DNA from: Macropodus opercularis
Lineage: Eukaryota; Chordata; Actinopteri; Anabantiformes; Osphronemidae
Reading direction: 5' to 3'
NCBI GenBank assembly: GCA_030770545.1
Contig: CM061091.1
Coordinates: 1,618,501 to 1,682,500 of the forward strand
Length of the DNA stretch: 64,000 bases
Shown here: positions 50,901 to 62,589 of the stretch, one piece after another
Position numbering within the stretch: position 1 is the first letter of the stretch
How the letters are laid out: every line of letters begins with the position of its first letter
Notes under the pieces: generated by a model
Databases searched by the model: none
Told to the model about the DNA's origin: nothing
Seen by the model: the letters and a program-made list of their open reading frames with translations, nothing else
Position numbers and translations under genes: made by a program

Positions 50901-52542
50901 TCAGCACTAAGTGCATATGCCACCGATGCCGCGTGCATGGCGTCTTTAGGAACGGCGCACAGAAACGGAGAATGGCGACGTCCCCGTGTCCCTGCTCTGA
51001 ATGTGGGTGCGACGTTGCCGCCTGGGAGGTTCGTCCACAAACACACAAACATGCTAAAGTCAGCAGATGCAAACTGCAGGCCCATTATCCGGGCGCTCAT
51101 GCTCGGCACATCCCCGCGCCGCGCTGTGAATCGATGGGCTGCCTGGCAATAGGGGCGCCGGGCTAGGTGGGGCTGACAGATCTCAAATCAGTCGAAAGGC
51201 AATTTCTATTGATCTCGCTAAATCAGTGAAGACAGATGCGAGACATTCACGACTCTGGCAACCTACGGATCGTCCGCTGGGCCCTGACCTACATTACGAC
51301 AAGCAAACGTCTTCATTCTCTGCCTCCTCTTTCCTGTGTTCTCCATCCACCCCAGCGCTGGGAAAAGTCACGTTGGGGCTAACGAGGTTAATTAAGAAAT
51401 GGCTGTAACTGGCTCCTTTTTTTGGCTTTAGTAGCTGCAAGGCACTTTTTAAGTGGTGGTTTCCACTGGAGACGATTGGTGTTCGTGCACAGCTGCATAT
51501 TTTTGAGTTGCCACTGTTGCAATTTTATGGTGGAGTCATTGCCGCTGTATTAAAGGGATAATCAGCGCTTGTCCTGGAGCTCAGAAATTCCTTCCTTCCT
51601 TTTTATAAGTATATATTTTCGCTACTCTTTCTGGGATGGGGCGAAACCCAGGCTGCCATTAGCTTCGCTGGAGCTCTGAGCTTCACTCACGTTGACTGAT
51701 GGAAATGACTCCTCGAGAAGCTGAGTGATGCCCCACGTGTGTGAGGAGCCACTGAGTTCGCGTCTGAAGGGAACGTGTGAGCTGCCGTTGACTTTAACTG
51801 CAACCACAGTTTGACATATAGTATCTGAGCACACAAACACATGCAGAGCTCGCGAACCTGCTTCATGCTGTTCTTTGAGAAGAACTCGTTTCCATGACGA
51901 TCTGCAAGCTGATGCGCGTTTTAATGCCATGAAATCATGAATTAGAGCGAGTAATAGTTTTGTTCCACAATTTGTTTTGAGAGTAGGACGCAGAGACTCC
52001 AGCTACGTGTGACCCGCTGGATCTACCGTGAGCTGTAATAGAATGTATGTGGCTTTATGAACAGGGCTAAAGAGAAAGAATCAATTTATGTGCAGCACAG
52101 GAAGCTGAACCGTTTCTTTTTAACTTACTTAGAGGGACTCAGATGCATAATTAACTCATCATTTGCAGGTTGTTTCACGTCTGTGTTCCCAGAAGCCTTG
52201 TCCGGGCTGTCAAGGGCGCAAGACGATCCCGTGTAATGTAAACAGCGGTGATTAGTGTCTGCAGCGGGAGAGTGTAAATAGGCTTAAAGCCATTTGCTCC
52301 TTAACGCTAAAACCCTCCGTTCTTGTAAGTAAAACTGAGCAGCTGTGAGCCAATGCAGCGCTGAGCCTCACCGTACGCAAACAGCAGGACAGCAGAGGAA
52401 CAGCGTCGTACGCGGCTCATTCCGCTCGTTTCCTGGTCTTATCTCTGTCATTTCCAGACCCTGCCTGCTGCCTCTGGTTTTGACCTGCAGTAACCTTCCC
52501 CTCTCTGACTCACCTGCATCTCATCCCTCCTGATTAATAGCT

Positions 52543-52569
52543 TTATATATATATACCAGTGTGTGTGTG
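52543..52569. repeat. Compound (TA)n / (GT)n microsatellite
   Basis: Seven TA units, CCA, then five to six GT units. Confidence 0.88.
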
Positions 52570-55500
52570 CCGCGCTCACCTTGTGCTGCTCTGTTTTTGT
52601 CTTTGTGCTCCTCATCTATTCTGGATTACTGCCCGTTTCGCCCGAATTCCCTTTGTGCAGTTTGTCCTTGTACTGTATATATGTCGTCCAAAGTCAAACA
52701 GCGTAACGTGTTACAGCTGAGGAGTCAGCTCACTCACTGCTGTCATCTGCACGTGTTTCTTCCGTGACCTCAGTCATGACTAACCCATCACACTTTGGCT
52801 TCTTGACCTCTTTCATCTGCCTTGACAGTAAACGAGCCTGGGAGACAAACGCTTCTGGTTCTGTCCTGAGCCTGAGAGAACAAATCCATCCACCTCTGAA
52901 GTGTAATGATCAAACAAATCTCATTACAAAAATGTACCTACCATCATATAAATGTAAACAACATAGTTCTAGATATTTGACAAATCATATTTCACTGCAC
53001 AGCTGAGCAGCTGCTTTGAAATGAGTTTGTTGTTGGAAGCGTTTTTTATGCATCAAAGACTGAAAAGATTAATTGATCGATCAAATCACTCAATGTGGAA
53101 ACAAAATAAGTAGCCAGCGGCAAAACCCTCCCCCGTGGTGAGCAGCAGGTTCTTTTGCTGAAACCCACGAAAGCTGTCTCAGCAAACACGAAACGCACAG
53201 AAACAAGCAGAACATGTACAGTAGCGACTGTAGCAGACGCTCTGACAGGAACGTGAAACATTTTGGTACTTTTCTAAATGCAGCTTTTGTGAAATTGAAA
53301 GAACGGTTTTATTTGGCTGGGGATGAATTTATTTCCTGATTGTCCGCTATGTCGCTTTGACTCTGCTGCTGTGAAGGTAGTTTGCGTCAGGATTTAGGGA
53401 GGTAGCGAAGGGAAAGGTAACGCGTCGCTCGGGTCTTCCTCCAGTTTTACTCCTTAAATCGAAGTAACAGAGAGCACCCTGATCGCTTCTAGCACGGCTG
53501 TGTTCCTCCTCAGCGTGGCACAGCTGTTTGGCAGCTCCTGCCCTCCTCTGAGGAGCTGTGTGATGCCAAGCTGGGAGGACGAGAGAGCAGACAGACCTGC
53601 TTTCAATCCTAAACACCCAATTACTCATTTGACCTGAGCACATTCCACCAGGACACAGTTCCCGCTCCTCACTGTCTGCAGCGCCGGTGAGGAGGCTTCC
53701 GTCCAATCGGCTTCATTGATGCAACTTAAACAAACGGGGACATGTGACGAAGAGGAAACAGATCAGGTGAAGGCTAGAGACCAGGGGAAGCTTTGAAATC
53801 TGTCTGTGTCATGTGAGTGAATGTACTGAGAACAGAAATCAGTAGAGCAGAGGTGGATTCAGTTGAACCGATGGGTTACGTGATTCTATCTGTGGTGACT
53901 TATATTGATACTGTGGAGCAGCTTCCGAACACGAGGTGACGTGATGTAGCCTGACGTCTCCTCCTCCCGTCATTGTCTTTAATAAATGTATTAAACCGAC
54001 GCCTCAAACTTCATATGAATTGACTCGGGTATTAACACTTGAAGGTTTTCTCGCTCGGTGTAATTTGTCAGTTTTTAATCTACTTGTCGATCCGTATCTG
54101 GACCATATTCTGCTCTTTGCTGGTCTCCAGTGGGTTTATTCGCTGGTCAGCGTGGTCACCGGTGAGGCTCTCAACGGCTGCGCTGCTTTTAGTCTTCTTC
54201 TGGCCGTGGTGGCTTCTTATTTCGTGAATCTGCTTCTGGAAAAGATGCTCATGTCCATGCATGAAAACGATTTTTCAGTCCATCATAGCTCGGTTGGTAT
54301 CACTCTTCAGGGACCAGAGATATAAATGAGTTGTACGCCAAAAGAAATGATCCCTGCGCCAGTCCCTCATGTAAAACGGCTATTTATGAAGGAAGACTGT
54401 CTGCACCTGCTTCGACTGATGTGCACGTAGGTTTGCAGAGATAAGTGCTCACAATCACAATGTCAACAGTTTTCACAGCGACTATTCTTCAGCATGAAGC
54501 CGTTGATGTGGCTCGTTCAGAATAACAAAAGTGCCGTCTGCATCTTTTGGTTCCTGTAACAGTGAAATGTCTTTGCCCGGCGTCACCCACAGTGATCTGG
54601 ACACGTGATGTGCTGATCAAGCTGCAGCAAGGTCACAGTGTAACGCCAGCGCTTGGCACTGACGGCTGTGCCTCCTGTACTTTGCAGCGTCGCGCTCAAC
54701 ACGGAGACACGCGTATCGATTGTGTGTGTGGCGGCCGGAGACGTCTAATGAAGCCCAAGAAAAACGCTCCTGTCTCATGCTTCTTTGCTCAGCTTGACAC
54801 GGCGTCTGAACGAGGGGGCGTTCAAAGCCCGGAACGTGAAAGTTGCCAATGCCGCGATGCTGACGAAGACAGAGCTCGGCGTGTTGTGATGAATTAGTGG
54901 TGTGGGCCCCATAAACTTCCACAGACCCACTAACTGGTCGTGGTAATGACAACTGCTGCCCCTCTGGAGATCTTCACTGATGTAAAACTGTTTTTCTTCT
55001 TCTGCTGTTTGTTTCACTGACAGGTCAAATGAGTCGCAGTGCAGGCACAGCTATTAGTATGCTAATGGATGTTTAAGCGTGTTTCTACATAAATCTGTGG
55101 CTGGAGCAGAATCGAGATTGGTCCTTCAAGGTTTAAAAAACAGAACCAAATGCACATGACACCGAAACACGTGCTCCTGACCCTTTGATCATCCCACGTC
55201 CTTATTTTGCTGCTCTGCACCAGATAAATTAGCTGAAGGCTCATGTCAGCGCAGGGAGTTTAATGGTCATCGCACCACAACGAACGTGAACATTTGTAGA
55301 TTTCAAAGAAGTTCGTTTGTCCGAGAGCTTCGCGTTTAGGCGGCTGTTGGAGAATTCAGCACTTTTGACGCCTTCTGTTTGGGCTTTGGGGGATAAAAGC
55401 TTCTCTGCCAGGGAGTGGGAGCTAACATAATTGGGGAGAATGTGAACACTGTGGTGCATTGACGCGCGCCACGCAAATCTGCTTCACTTAGACGCAGCTG

Positions 55501-56395
55501 TCACATGTTGTAACACAGCCCTCATCCAGGCGAGCGTTTGTCATCACCTCCTTCTCGTGCTGATGTGTTTTCCTGACTCGCTCCTCGCCGCCTGTTGTTC
55601 TACTCCCGCATACTGAAATCATCGTGACGGAAATGGGATCAAAGCACGTTACTTCACAGCTCGGCAACTTTATTGCGCAATCAATAAGCGTGAGGATGAG
55701 CGTTTTCTGTCCGCTAAGCAGACTGTAAGCGCGTGATGGGTTTTGAAAATGGAAAAGTGAAGTGGGATCAAAGAGCGTCCTCACCTCAGCTGCTCGATGC
55801 CGGTTAGTAGTAGACAACGTAGACGAGACGGCTGCTGGCTGCGCATTGAGCCCTTGATTCATTCTGACGTATGAAATGAGTGAAATGACTTTGTCAATGT
55901 AAAATCTACACCAAGCAGTCGACCTGCTGATTTGGGGAAATCAGCCATAACCACACACCTTGAAATGTACATTCGACTGCCTCCATCTCCATAATATCAG
56001 TTTCCAAAGTCAAAGTGTAACACGGCTCAATTTGTGGCCGTTCCGAGGTCCACCAGCGAAACCTGGTTAACACCTCCCAAGGTGCTGCAGTATTTTTATG
56101 AAGATACTAAACTTTTACCTTATAAAAGTCGAAGCTGATGAGTTTTGTCCTTCAGGGAATCGTGTGACTGAAAATTCTCAGTATAGAATTACGTTAAAAA
56201 AAGAATCTGGACGACCCTGTAACAATGTTGACATTTTTCCAATATCGAGGTCTGACATCAGTCGCCAACAGCTGGAACGTGTCATTGGCAGACTTCATAA
56301 GACAGACATCATACTGGAGGACCTGCTGAAGGATCTTAGCATGATTGATGATGCAGCTCGTCATGGTCATGTGGTCATTATTTATGGCCTGCCGC

Positions 56396-56468
56396 AGCGC
56401 ACGCACACACACACGCACGCACTCACACACAGACACTCACACACACACACACACACACTCACACACGC
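56396..56468. repeat. Interrupted (CA)n microsatellite
   Basis: CA dinucleotides over about 70 bases broken by G and T substitutions. Open frames crossing it (threonine-histidine runs) are artefacts of the repeat. Confidence 0.93.
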
Positions 56469-57126
56469 TTGGCACTAACAACATAGCTAATATCTCTGTG
56501 ACCCCTCGGTCACAGCGTTTTATAGCAGACAGAATACGTAGAGGTGAGCAGGTCAGTCTATCAGAGAAGCCGCGTCCCAGCATCCAGACTGCGTGTAGAC
56601 GTTCAAGGCTTCGTCACTTCCTTCACCAACAGTTGCATGACAAACGACAAACCCACAGAGGCTCCCGCTCCCTAAAAACTCTGACAAGTTGCAGCACATT
56701 GCACAAAGAGCGCGTTGAGGGGCTGCCGGGCTGGAGCCACGCTCCTGGGACCGACGGAGGCAGCTCACGGATATGAACAGCCTGATACAGCAGAAGCCGT
56801 TGTGGGGGTAGAAGCAGCGCAAACCAGCACAAAGGTAACACGCTGATTTAGGAGGGTACACACACAACGCGAGCTCTAAATATGCCACCGCTAAAGACAA
56901 TGCACTGTACACCCACACCCACAGCAGTGTACAGCAGAAGAAGCTGGAGTCGCCCACGCAGCAGGCTGTGTACACATGATCTAAATGCACGATCTGCCTC
57001 CTTCTCACACTTTCCCCCTCCTCACTTCACTCTCACATCACTCTGGCTGCACAGACACGCAGAACACAGATTAGAAAACAGCAGTGAAACACTCAAACAC
57101 AGACAAGGTAACGATAAGGGACTCAC

Positions 57127-57189
57127 CCAGAAGAGCAGATTGAAGAAGACCATTCCATAGCGAAGGGCCATCATGCAACCCTCGGCCAT
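57127..57189 (-). CDS. tspan4: tspan4 coding exon 1 (start codon, N-terminus and TM1 start)
   Basis: The exon encodes residues 1-21, from MAEGC to NLLFW. ATG is at 57189-57187 and the exon ends at TGG followed by the consensus donor GTGAGT. It holds the short cytosolic N-terminus with one cysteine (C5, a candidate palmitoylation site), then the start of transmembrane segment 1 with the polar N17 typical of tetraspanins. Human TSPAN4 as recalled also begins MA and has the same NLLFW ending at this junction. A pyrimidine-rich acceptor (AG at 57208-57207) lies 17 bases before the ATG, so the exon very likely carries a short piece of 5' UTR and is joined to an upstream non-coding exon. The reading frame stays open upstream of the ATG; that is discussed as a finding. 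Confidence 0.93.
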
Positions 57190-57206
57190 CCTGCAGCGCC
57201 GCAGTT

Positions 57207-58761
57207 CTAGGAGGAATATGAAGGAGAGGTCCAGGTAAAACACCACATACTTCTTCCCCTGGGCGTAGCGCCCTTTGGACGTCTGCGGCCCCTTCGTCGT
57301 GTGAAAACCAAACGCGAACGGCGGCCGCTTGTACTCAAACTCTCCGCTGAAGCGATGGAACCCAGACGTGAAGGGCGGCGTGTCTGGTTTACTGTCCAGA
57401 GACGGACTGCGCCGGTACGGAGTCTCGTCCGTGCTCGAACGTCTCATTATGGAGGCTTTAATAGTGTTCAAGAGTCACTCTGTGCACTTCAGGTGGGAGC
57501 AAAGTCCACAGTCAGGCTGAGGGATGGATTTCACTAATGTTTCTGGCTCTGCCTGCTTTAGCTCAGAATAATTACGACCCTATCAAACCTGGAGCAGCTG
57601 ATTTAATAAGGCAATACCCACAGAGTGATCACACTGGATCTGCGTTAATCTGAGGCAGATAACGTGCTGCCATTCACTCCGCTTAAGTTTCTCTCTTTAA
57701 TCCTGTAGTGCAGCAGGGGACTTAATAATCCTGCTGCAACACCTGTGTAATTCTGTGCACTTAGGATAAACTCCCAACACACACACGCACAGCTACACAT
57801 TCACGTCGGCTCTGTAACACGCCCGACACAGGTGTCATGCTCTGAGAGATAAGCTGGTTTGCAGTTTCATCTCCTAACGGTTCAATCAGGCAAACGACTG
57901 GACGGCTTTGCCTCAACCTTTCCCGCTGCTCTGCAAAACAATCCAGCAATGTCCTACCTGCTTGCATGTGAAATTCGAGCTCTCGGCCGGGAGCTAACGA
58001 GACCCCGGCTTCAAACGGTCAACTTCTCTGACTCAGTGACTGATCACACGTCCGCTAAGAATGAAGGGCTGTGATGGAGCGGCGTCAGCGTGCTCGGCGT
58101 GTGGCGTTTCACGGAGCTTTTGCTGACACGCAAAAAGAGATCTTCAGCAGATCGGAACAAGACAAGCAATGAGAGGGAAGGGTGGAAAGAAGCATGAAGG
58201 GATGATGACTGCACGGGAGCAAGCCAGGCTTTGGCTTATCAAATTAGGATCCCTGTTGGATCCCTGCCTGCTCAGGTTCTCTTCTGCTCTTACTTGTGCC
58301 TTTTGTCTCTGAAAAGTATCTCGGGGTCACTCTGCCTGTCTCCGCGCTCTGTTTGTCTATTTCTTTGCAAATGTGAAATCCCCCCTCTCCGCTTCTGTCT
58401 CATGCTCCTCCCGCACCTCCCTGCACTCCCACTGTGTTCTGATGGCGCTTAATTAATTTCCAGACTCTCATCGGGGAAGCAAAGTGTGCGGCGTCCGTTC
58501 TTCGCGCCTGTCCCTCCTCCGCCGCGGCGCTTCTCTCCTCCTCTCTAGGTGGGCAAGCAGATCAAGGTGTCCACCGGGGTCATGGCAGAGCAGAAGACGG
58601 AGTAAGGAGGGAGTAGAGAAGACAGTTTCCTCAGAGCAGCAAAGAAAGACTGCAGTGTTAGAGCAGGAGTCCAGCTTCGCTCCCTGAAGCTCCCCCTCTT
58701 TCTCTTCACACGCTCCTTCACAAGCGCTTTCTCTCTCCACTCCTCCCTCCCCTGCTCTCAC
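57207..58761 (-). other. tspan4: Putative 5' UTR intron of tspan4
   Basis: This interval runs from the donor GTGAGAG at 58761 to the acceptor with pyrimidine tract CTCCTTCATATTCCTCCTAG at 57226-57207. It contains a CpG-rich patch near 58.48-58.55 kb and pyrimidine/purine-biased sequence at 58.2-58.75 kb. No convincing coding exon was seen. A minus-strand open frame across 57190-57447 is contiguous with the tspan4 start codon. Confidence 0.4.
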
Positions 58762-58850
58762 CAGCTGTGATGCTCTCCCCTCCGCCTGCACGCTCTCATA
58801 CACCCCATCCCTTCTTGGTAACTGTCCCCTCAACCTGGCAGCGCAAAATG
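58762..58850 (-). other. tspan4: Probable non-coding first exon of tspan4
   Basis: On the minus strand a purine-rich leader runs down to CAGCTG at 58767-58762, followed by the donor GTGAGAG (58761-58755). It lies just downstream of the GC-box/CCAAT block and 1.55 kb upstream of the acceptor in front of the start codon, matching the family layout of a non-coding first exon. The 5' limit (about 58850) is a guess from motif spacing. A different upstream exon cannot be excluded without transcript data. Confidence 0.4.
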
Positions 58851-58879
58851 CTAAAGCAGTCATTCATATTCTGGCCACA

Positions 58880-58960
58880 CCCTACGAGGGAGCACAACCA
58901 ATCGGTGTCTCGTAGCCCCGCCCTCCCTGGTGCGCGCTCCAATCAGGCGCCACCATCCGC
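58880..58960 (-). promoter_or_regulatory. tspan4: Candidate tspan4 core promoter: GC box and two CCAAT boxes
   Basis: A perfect Sp1-type GC box (GCCCCGCCC on plus, 58915-58923; GGGCGGGGC on minus) is flanked by two CCAAT boxes, at 58898-58902 and 58939-58943. No TATA box is evident. The spacing of the two CCAAT boxes about 40 bases apart around a GC box is typical of TATA-less vertebrate promoters bound by NF-Y and Sp1. It lies immediately upstream, on the minus strand, of the probable first exon. Direction is inferred from that context, since the motifs work in either orientation. Confidence 0.5.
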
Positions 58961-59060
58961 CAGATAACACTGACACTAACACACCGTGTACGTGCACACG
59001 CAGATGCACACACAATCTGGTGTGCTGTTAACATACCAGTGCTGAAAAGCCTGCCGCACT

Positions 59061-59099
59061 TCCTCCTCCTCCTCCTCCTCCTCCTCCTCCTCCTCCTCC
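59061..59099. repeat. (TCC)13 trinucleotide repeat
   Basis: Thirteen uninterrupted TCC units about 120 bases upstream of the tspan4 promoter motifs. The minus strand is a GGA homopurine run, able to form triplex or G-rich structures, which may influence the adjacent promoter. Confidence 0.97.
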
Positions 59100-59947
59100 C
59101 TGCCTGGAGCTCATTCCACATGCAGAGGTTGTTCCTGTGCACAACCCATGCTGCTCTGCACGCTTGGTTTCAATGTGCGTCTGCCCCCCGGGGCCTGGAC
59201 TTGGGTCATACAGTATCCATGTAGCAGCACTCAGCACACCGCCAACACCCCGTCCGTGTGTCCCTTATTAACGCAATGGGAAGTGCTGACATTCACACAA
59301 CGTAGCTGCGAGCTGCACAACCTGCTCAGTGATGTTTCAAAGCTGTAAAGTTCTGCCTCGCGTCTATAGATTTCTGCTTCCTTGCCTGTGGGCAGCTCTG
59401 TTAGACCAGAGAGAATATGTTTGGACTGTAAGTGTTCACTTTATGATGCTGACAGGAGCGTTTCATTTTTCCAAAGTGACCCATGTAGCAAGAAGTGATT
59501 CTCTGAGTAGAGCGTCTCAGTTTGGGCCTCTAGCATCCGATGTCAACGTCTACACACACAATCCTGTGTGTGGATTCAAATCTGACAAACCCTGAACCTC
59601 TGCATGTCAGGATGCCAACGTCTGAGGGACACAGAGTCTCCAAAGTGTCTACGGTCGATGTGCGGAGAACATCGGTGGCATAGGAAGCACGTTGCGTTGT
59701 TGTGCTGCTGATTTCTAGCTCCACAAACATCCTGCCTGTAAGTTTTTCACGAGCCAAGCTACTTGGTCGTTCAGATCATGCCTTTGCTGCGTGTGCTCCA
59801 GTGTTTTGGACCCGACGTTTGTTTTTCAGTCGGATGTTCGACGTGATTATAGACAGGATGTGCGTTTTATCAATACGCTTTAATGGAGCCTTTTATTCTG
59901 TTATGTGTGCATCATCCTTTTCGTTTGTCTGCTTTTCTGTGTTACAG

Positions 59948-60069
59948 AGTCAGACTCAGATGCTGGACTCAACACTGAGGCACAGCTTTACCAAAGCTCC
60001 ATTGATAGTTCGGAGTCATGTGACTTCGCTCTGCAGCACGGAGCTGTTATCGTCCTTTTTAAGCAGTAA
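59948..60069 (+). CDS. Weak candidate terminal exon, unknown protein
   Basis: A strong acceptor (pyrimidine tract ending GCTTTTCTGTGTTACAG at 59947) opens a frame starting ESDSDAGLNTEAQLYQSS and ending at TAA (60069-60067) after about 40 codons. Composition is acidic and polar, unlike the hydrophobic chance frames nearby. No family is recognised and no upstream partner exon was found, so chance is quite possible. Confidence 0.15.
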
Positions 60070-62422
60070 ATATTTACATCACATCAAAATTTGAAGTAAT
60101 GATCAGTAGCGATCCTTCCCCTTCACTCCCTGCTATAATGACTATGCTATAAATACAGGCAGACACATTCTGAGTGTGGCTGGGTCAATAACGCTGCGTG
60201 TGTGAGGTGAAAGACATTGTCCACGCACCGAGCGAGAGGCTCCTCTACCCCTGATCCATGGATCATTAGCTTCACGGCCGCTCCTGCCAGCGCTGTGGGT
60301 AGTACAGCAGTGACCAGGCAGTAACTCACTCATAACGCAGCTAAACCTACGAGTGGGGTGTGTGTAGTCCCAGTACACAAACGCAGCTCTGCCCCAGACA
60401 CACACCAGCCAGCACGCTAAGTAAATTTGCAGTGGCACCTCAGGGGTGGCGGCGGCTTTGATGTCTTAAGCGCCCACAAATACACAGGTGGAAAAAAAAG
60501 GTGTTTGGCTGGAGCAAGGGAACGTGATGCGCAACATGATGAAGCTCGTCCGTTATGTCTGAGTGTGAATGTGTAGATTGTGAATGTTACAGAACTGCAT
60601 GAAGCGCTGTGATGTGCAGGGCATGTAAACAGACTGACGCGCTGCTCTCCAGGCTCCGTGCAGCCTTAAAGGGCTGCAGCTCGGCTTCCTTCCCTTGTTT
60701 AAAGCTTGAATATGAGTCTCCTACGAATATCTCCACTAAGTGACATAACCGGCTACAAGGATAACTGCAGCGTGCAGAGAGCAGGGATGTGAGCATATGG
60801 AATGAGAAGGGCTTTCCACAAGACGGCAAATAATTTAGAACAGTGTGCTGGAGCTTACGCAACAGCGAAAATCATTCAGGGTTGTGCTTTTAACACAGAG
60901 CTGCGTTCAGACTTTATTTGCATCTTTAAAAACAACCAGTTTTCTCTTTGGACAAACAAGCAGGAGGTTGTAAATCAAGGTCACAGCGTCATGACTCCAC
61001 AAACCGTCCGTTGCGGCCGCTGTGCACTGGAAACGTGACACTGGTTCCCAGCGGTCAGAGACAAACTGCAGCTTGAATCCTTCCCGTAAAACGTGTTTTC
61101 GCCAACAAATGCCCCAAACTCAGAACAGAGCAACAGAACGTAGCAAACAAGAAGTTTCGCGCCTAAATGTCGCACAGTGACCAGTGTTTAATCTTCAGAC
61201 GGGCTCAGCTGTTGCTGGTCTATCACCCTCCTAAAACGCACTGAAAGGAATCAGAGTCATGAAGATTAATAACAACAGAAATGAACATGTTTTACTCAAC
61301 TCGCGCCACATTCGAGATTCGCTTTGCTGACAAAGTCGAGATTCATGAACAAAAAACAAAAACAGATGCAGCAAGATGCGACACCAACAGAGTGTTTGGT
61401 TAAAAACTACAATACTACAGATAAGTGAGATCAAATAGACGTAAATTGTGAAACTGAGACAATAAATAACACATGAAATAGCTTCTATAGGATAGAGGAG
61501 TATCTGTGACTGAGCCTTTATGTTACATCCACTGGTAGCATGAGCTAATGCTGCACTTTATGATGGAACCTGAATGTTCTGTAGCTGTGCTGTGCCAACG
61601 CAGCGTCGCCACACGGGTCTCGACTGCGCCTCCATTCAGCTGAAGGATAATGAGCCATCGCAACAGGGCAATTAGCAGAGTCCGCACTGGTCAGACACGG
61701 ATAACGCCTCCACCACTGAGCAGCGTAAATGCGAGGCCAACTTTTAGGGCAGCTCTTCCAGTATTCGTGAGGATGTTTTGCTTTGGACCAGTGAACTAGC
61801 GTCAAACCGCTGCCAGCTCACTAACTGCAGGGTAACGCCGTAGAGCTGCGACGCTTATAAAACATCCTCACGTCCCACATGGCTAAGATTACAAAATTAA
61901 ACATGAATTAAAAAATAACTCACACATTAACTAGCATGAATGAATAAAACGACTCCACTAAGCCTGAGATGCTGCGTCTTGCCTGTGACTAAATACCTCG
62001 GTGTGTTAGTGTAATATAGCACTAATTGCTACTGTTATCTAAAACATTTAATTATTGTAATAATTCACACAAGGGGAGAATATGTGAGAAGCTGATCGTC
62101 TGCTGCGTGGATGTTTGTGGAGTTACTCGTTGAGGAACGGAGAGAGGATGTGGACGTGCTCAGATCGATTTCAGTGATGATTCTCTGGGGACCTGCCCTC
62201 CCTCGAACCTCACAGCTGACCCCCAGCTCGCAGGATGCGTCAGTGCGTTTATACGCCGTAGCCCCCGGCTGGCAAAGGGAGTGAAACGCAACCATCACAC
62301 GCCCAAAGCCTTTGGCAGTTAAAGCAGGAAGGACAGATTCGATGGCTGCTGCCTGTTGCCCCACCGCAGCGCGATCAGTGCTGAGGAACTAACTGAAGCT
62401 TTGTTCCTCCTTGTTTTTGCAG

Positions 62423-62589
62423 CAGTACAAAGAAGAGAGAAAGATGCTGAATCTGAGCCGTGGGTCCTTCGTGACTCTGTTACTGTGTTTTAGTGGCAGC
62501 TGTTGGTCCGATCATCTGCCAGAAAACCAGCCTGTTCTACGTTGGTGCTGGTTCAGGCTGGTAAAGAACCCACAGTGTCAAGCTGGAAG
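62423..62589 (+). CDS. Weak candidate exon with signal-peptide-like start
   Basis: A very good acceptor (TTGTTCCTCCTTGTTTTTGCAG ending 62422) is followed 21 bases later by ATG 62444. The frame begins MLNLSRGSFVTLLLCFSG, which has the charged start and hydrophobic core of a signal peptide, then polar residues. Possible donors are GTAAAG at 62561 and GTGAAC at 62590. The protein is not recognised. It could be the first coding exon of a secreted protein encoded to the right, or chance. Confidence 0.2.

Larger units (their letters stand above)
27523..57126 (-). other. tspan4: tspan4 intron between coding exons 1 and 2 (29.6 kb)
   Basis: The largest intron starts with GTGAGT and ends with TTTCCTCTGCAG. 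It contains microsatellites at 29.47, 31.60, 52.54 and 56.4 kb, an AT-rich hairpin at 31.26 kb, a CCAAT-rich purine block near 42.1 kb, a pyrimidine-rich stretch at 42.86-43.17 kb, CpG-rich patches near 46.3, 46.75, 47.9 and 51.1 kb, and AT-rich homeobox-type motif clusters near 43.7-43.9 kb. No recognisable second gene was found. The longest open frames here lack known domains, start codons in good context, or paired splice sites. Large first introns that hold regulatory elements are common in this gene family. Confidence 0.85.
1..58850 (-). other. tspan4: tspan4 gene (tetraspanin-4), partial, 3' end outside window
   Basis: This is a multi-exon tetraspanin gene read on the minus strand. Five coding exons (57127-57189, 27331-27522, 18789-18863, 7696-7797, 5627-5758) join in phase 0 to give 188 residues. 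Compared with human TSPAN4 as recalled (about 238 residues), the match is close throughout, especially the stretch around DWFEVYNATRVPDSCC in the large loop, which separates TSPAN4 from its sister TSPAN9. The family forms four-pass membrane scaffolds (tetraspanin-enriched microdomains) at the plasma membrane; TSPAN4 is known to associate with integrins and to mark migrasomes. The final two exons expected for the family (about 28 and 22 residues) were looked for at 1-5626 on the minus strand and not seen, so they probably lie to the left. The start at about 58850 is inferred from promoter motifs, not observed. Confidence 0.93.

Noticed and set aside
54020..54325. 101-codon hydrophobic plus-strand frame
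   Set aside because: Begins at TTG, not ATG, and matches no membrane family I know. Its hydrophobicity follows from pyrimidine-rich sequence.
56098..56776. Open frames with threonine-histidine runs
   Set aside because: They cross the interrupted CA microsatellite. The part before it looks mildly coding-like but has no recognised family and no splice support.
58468..58863. 131-codon minus-strand arginine/glutamate-rich frame
   Set aside because: Low-complexity GC and purine-rich sequence around the promoter and first exon. It begins at a non-ATG codon and would cross the putative splice donor.
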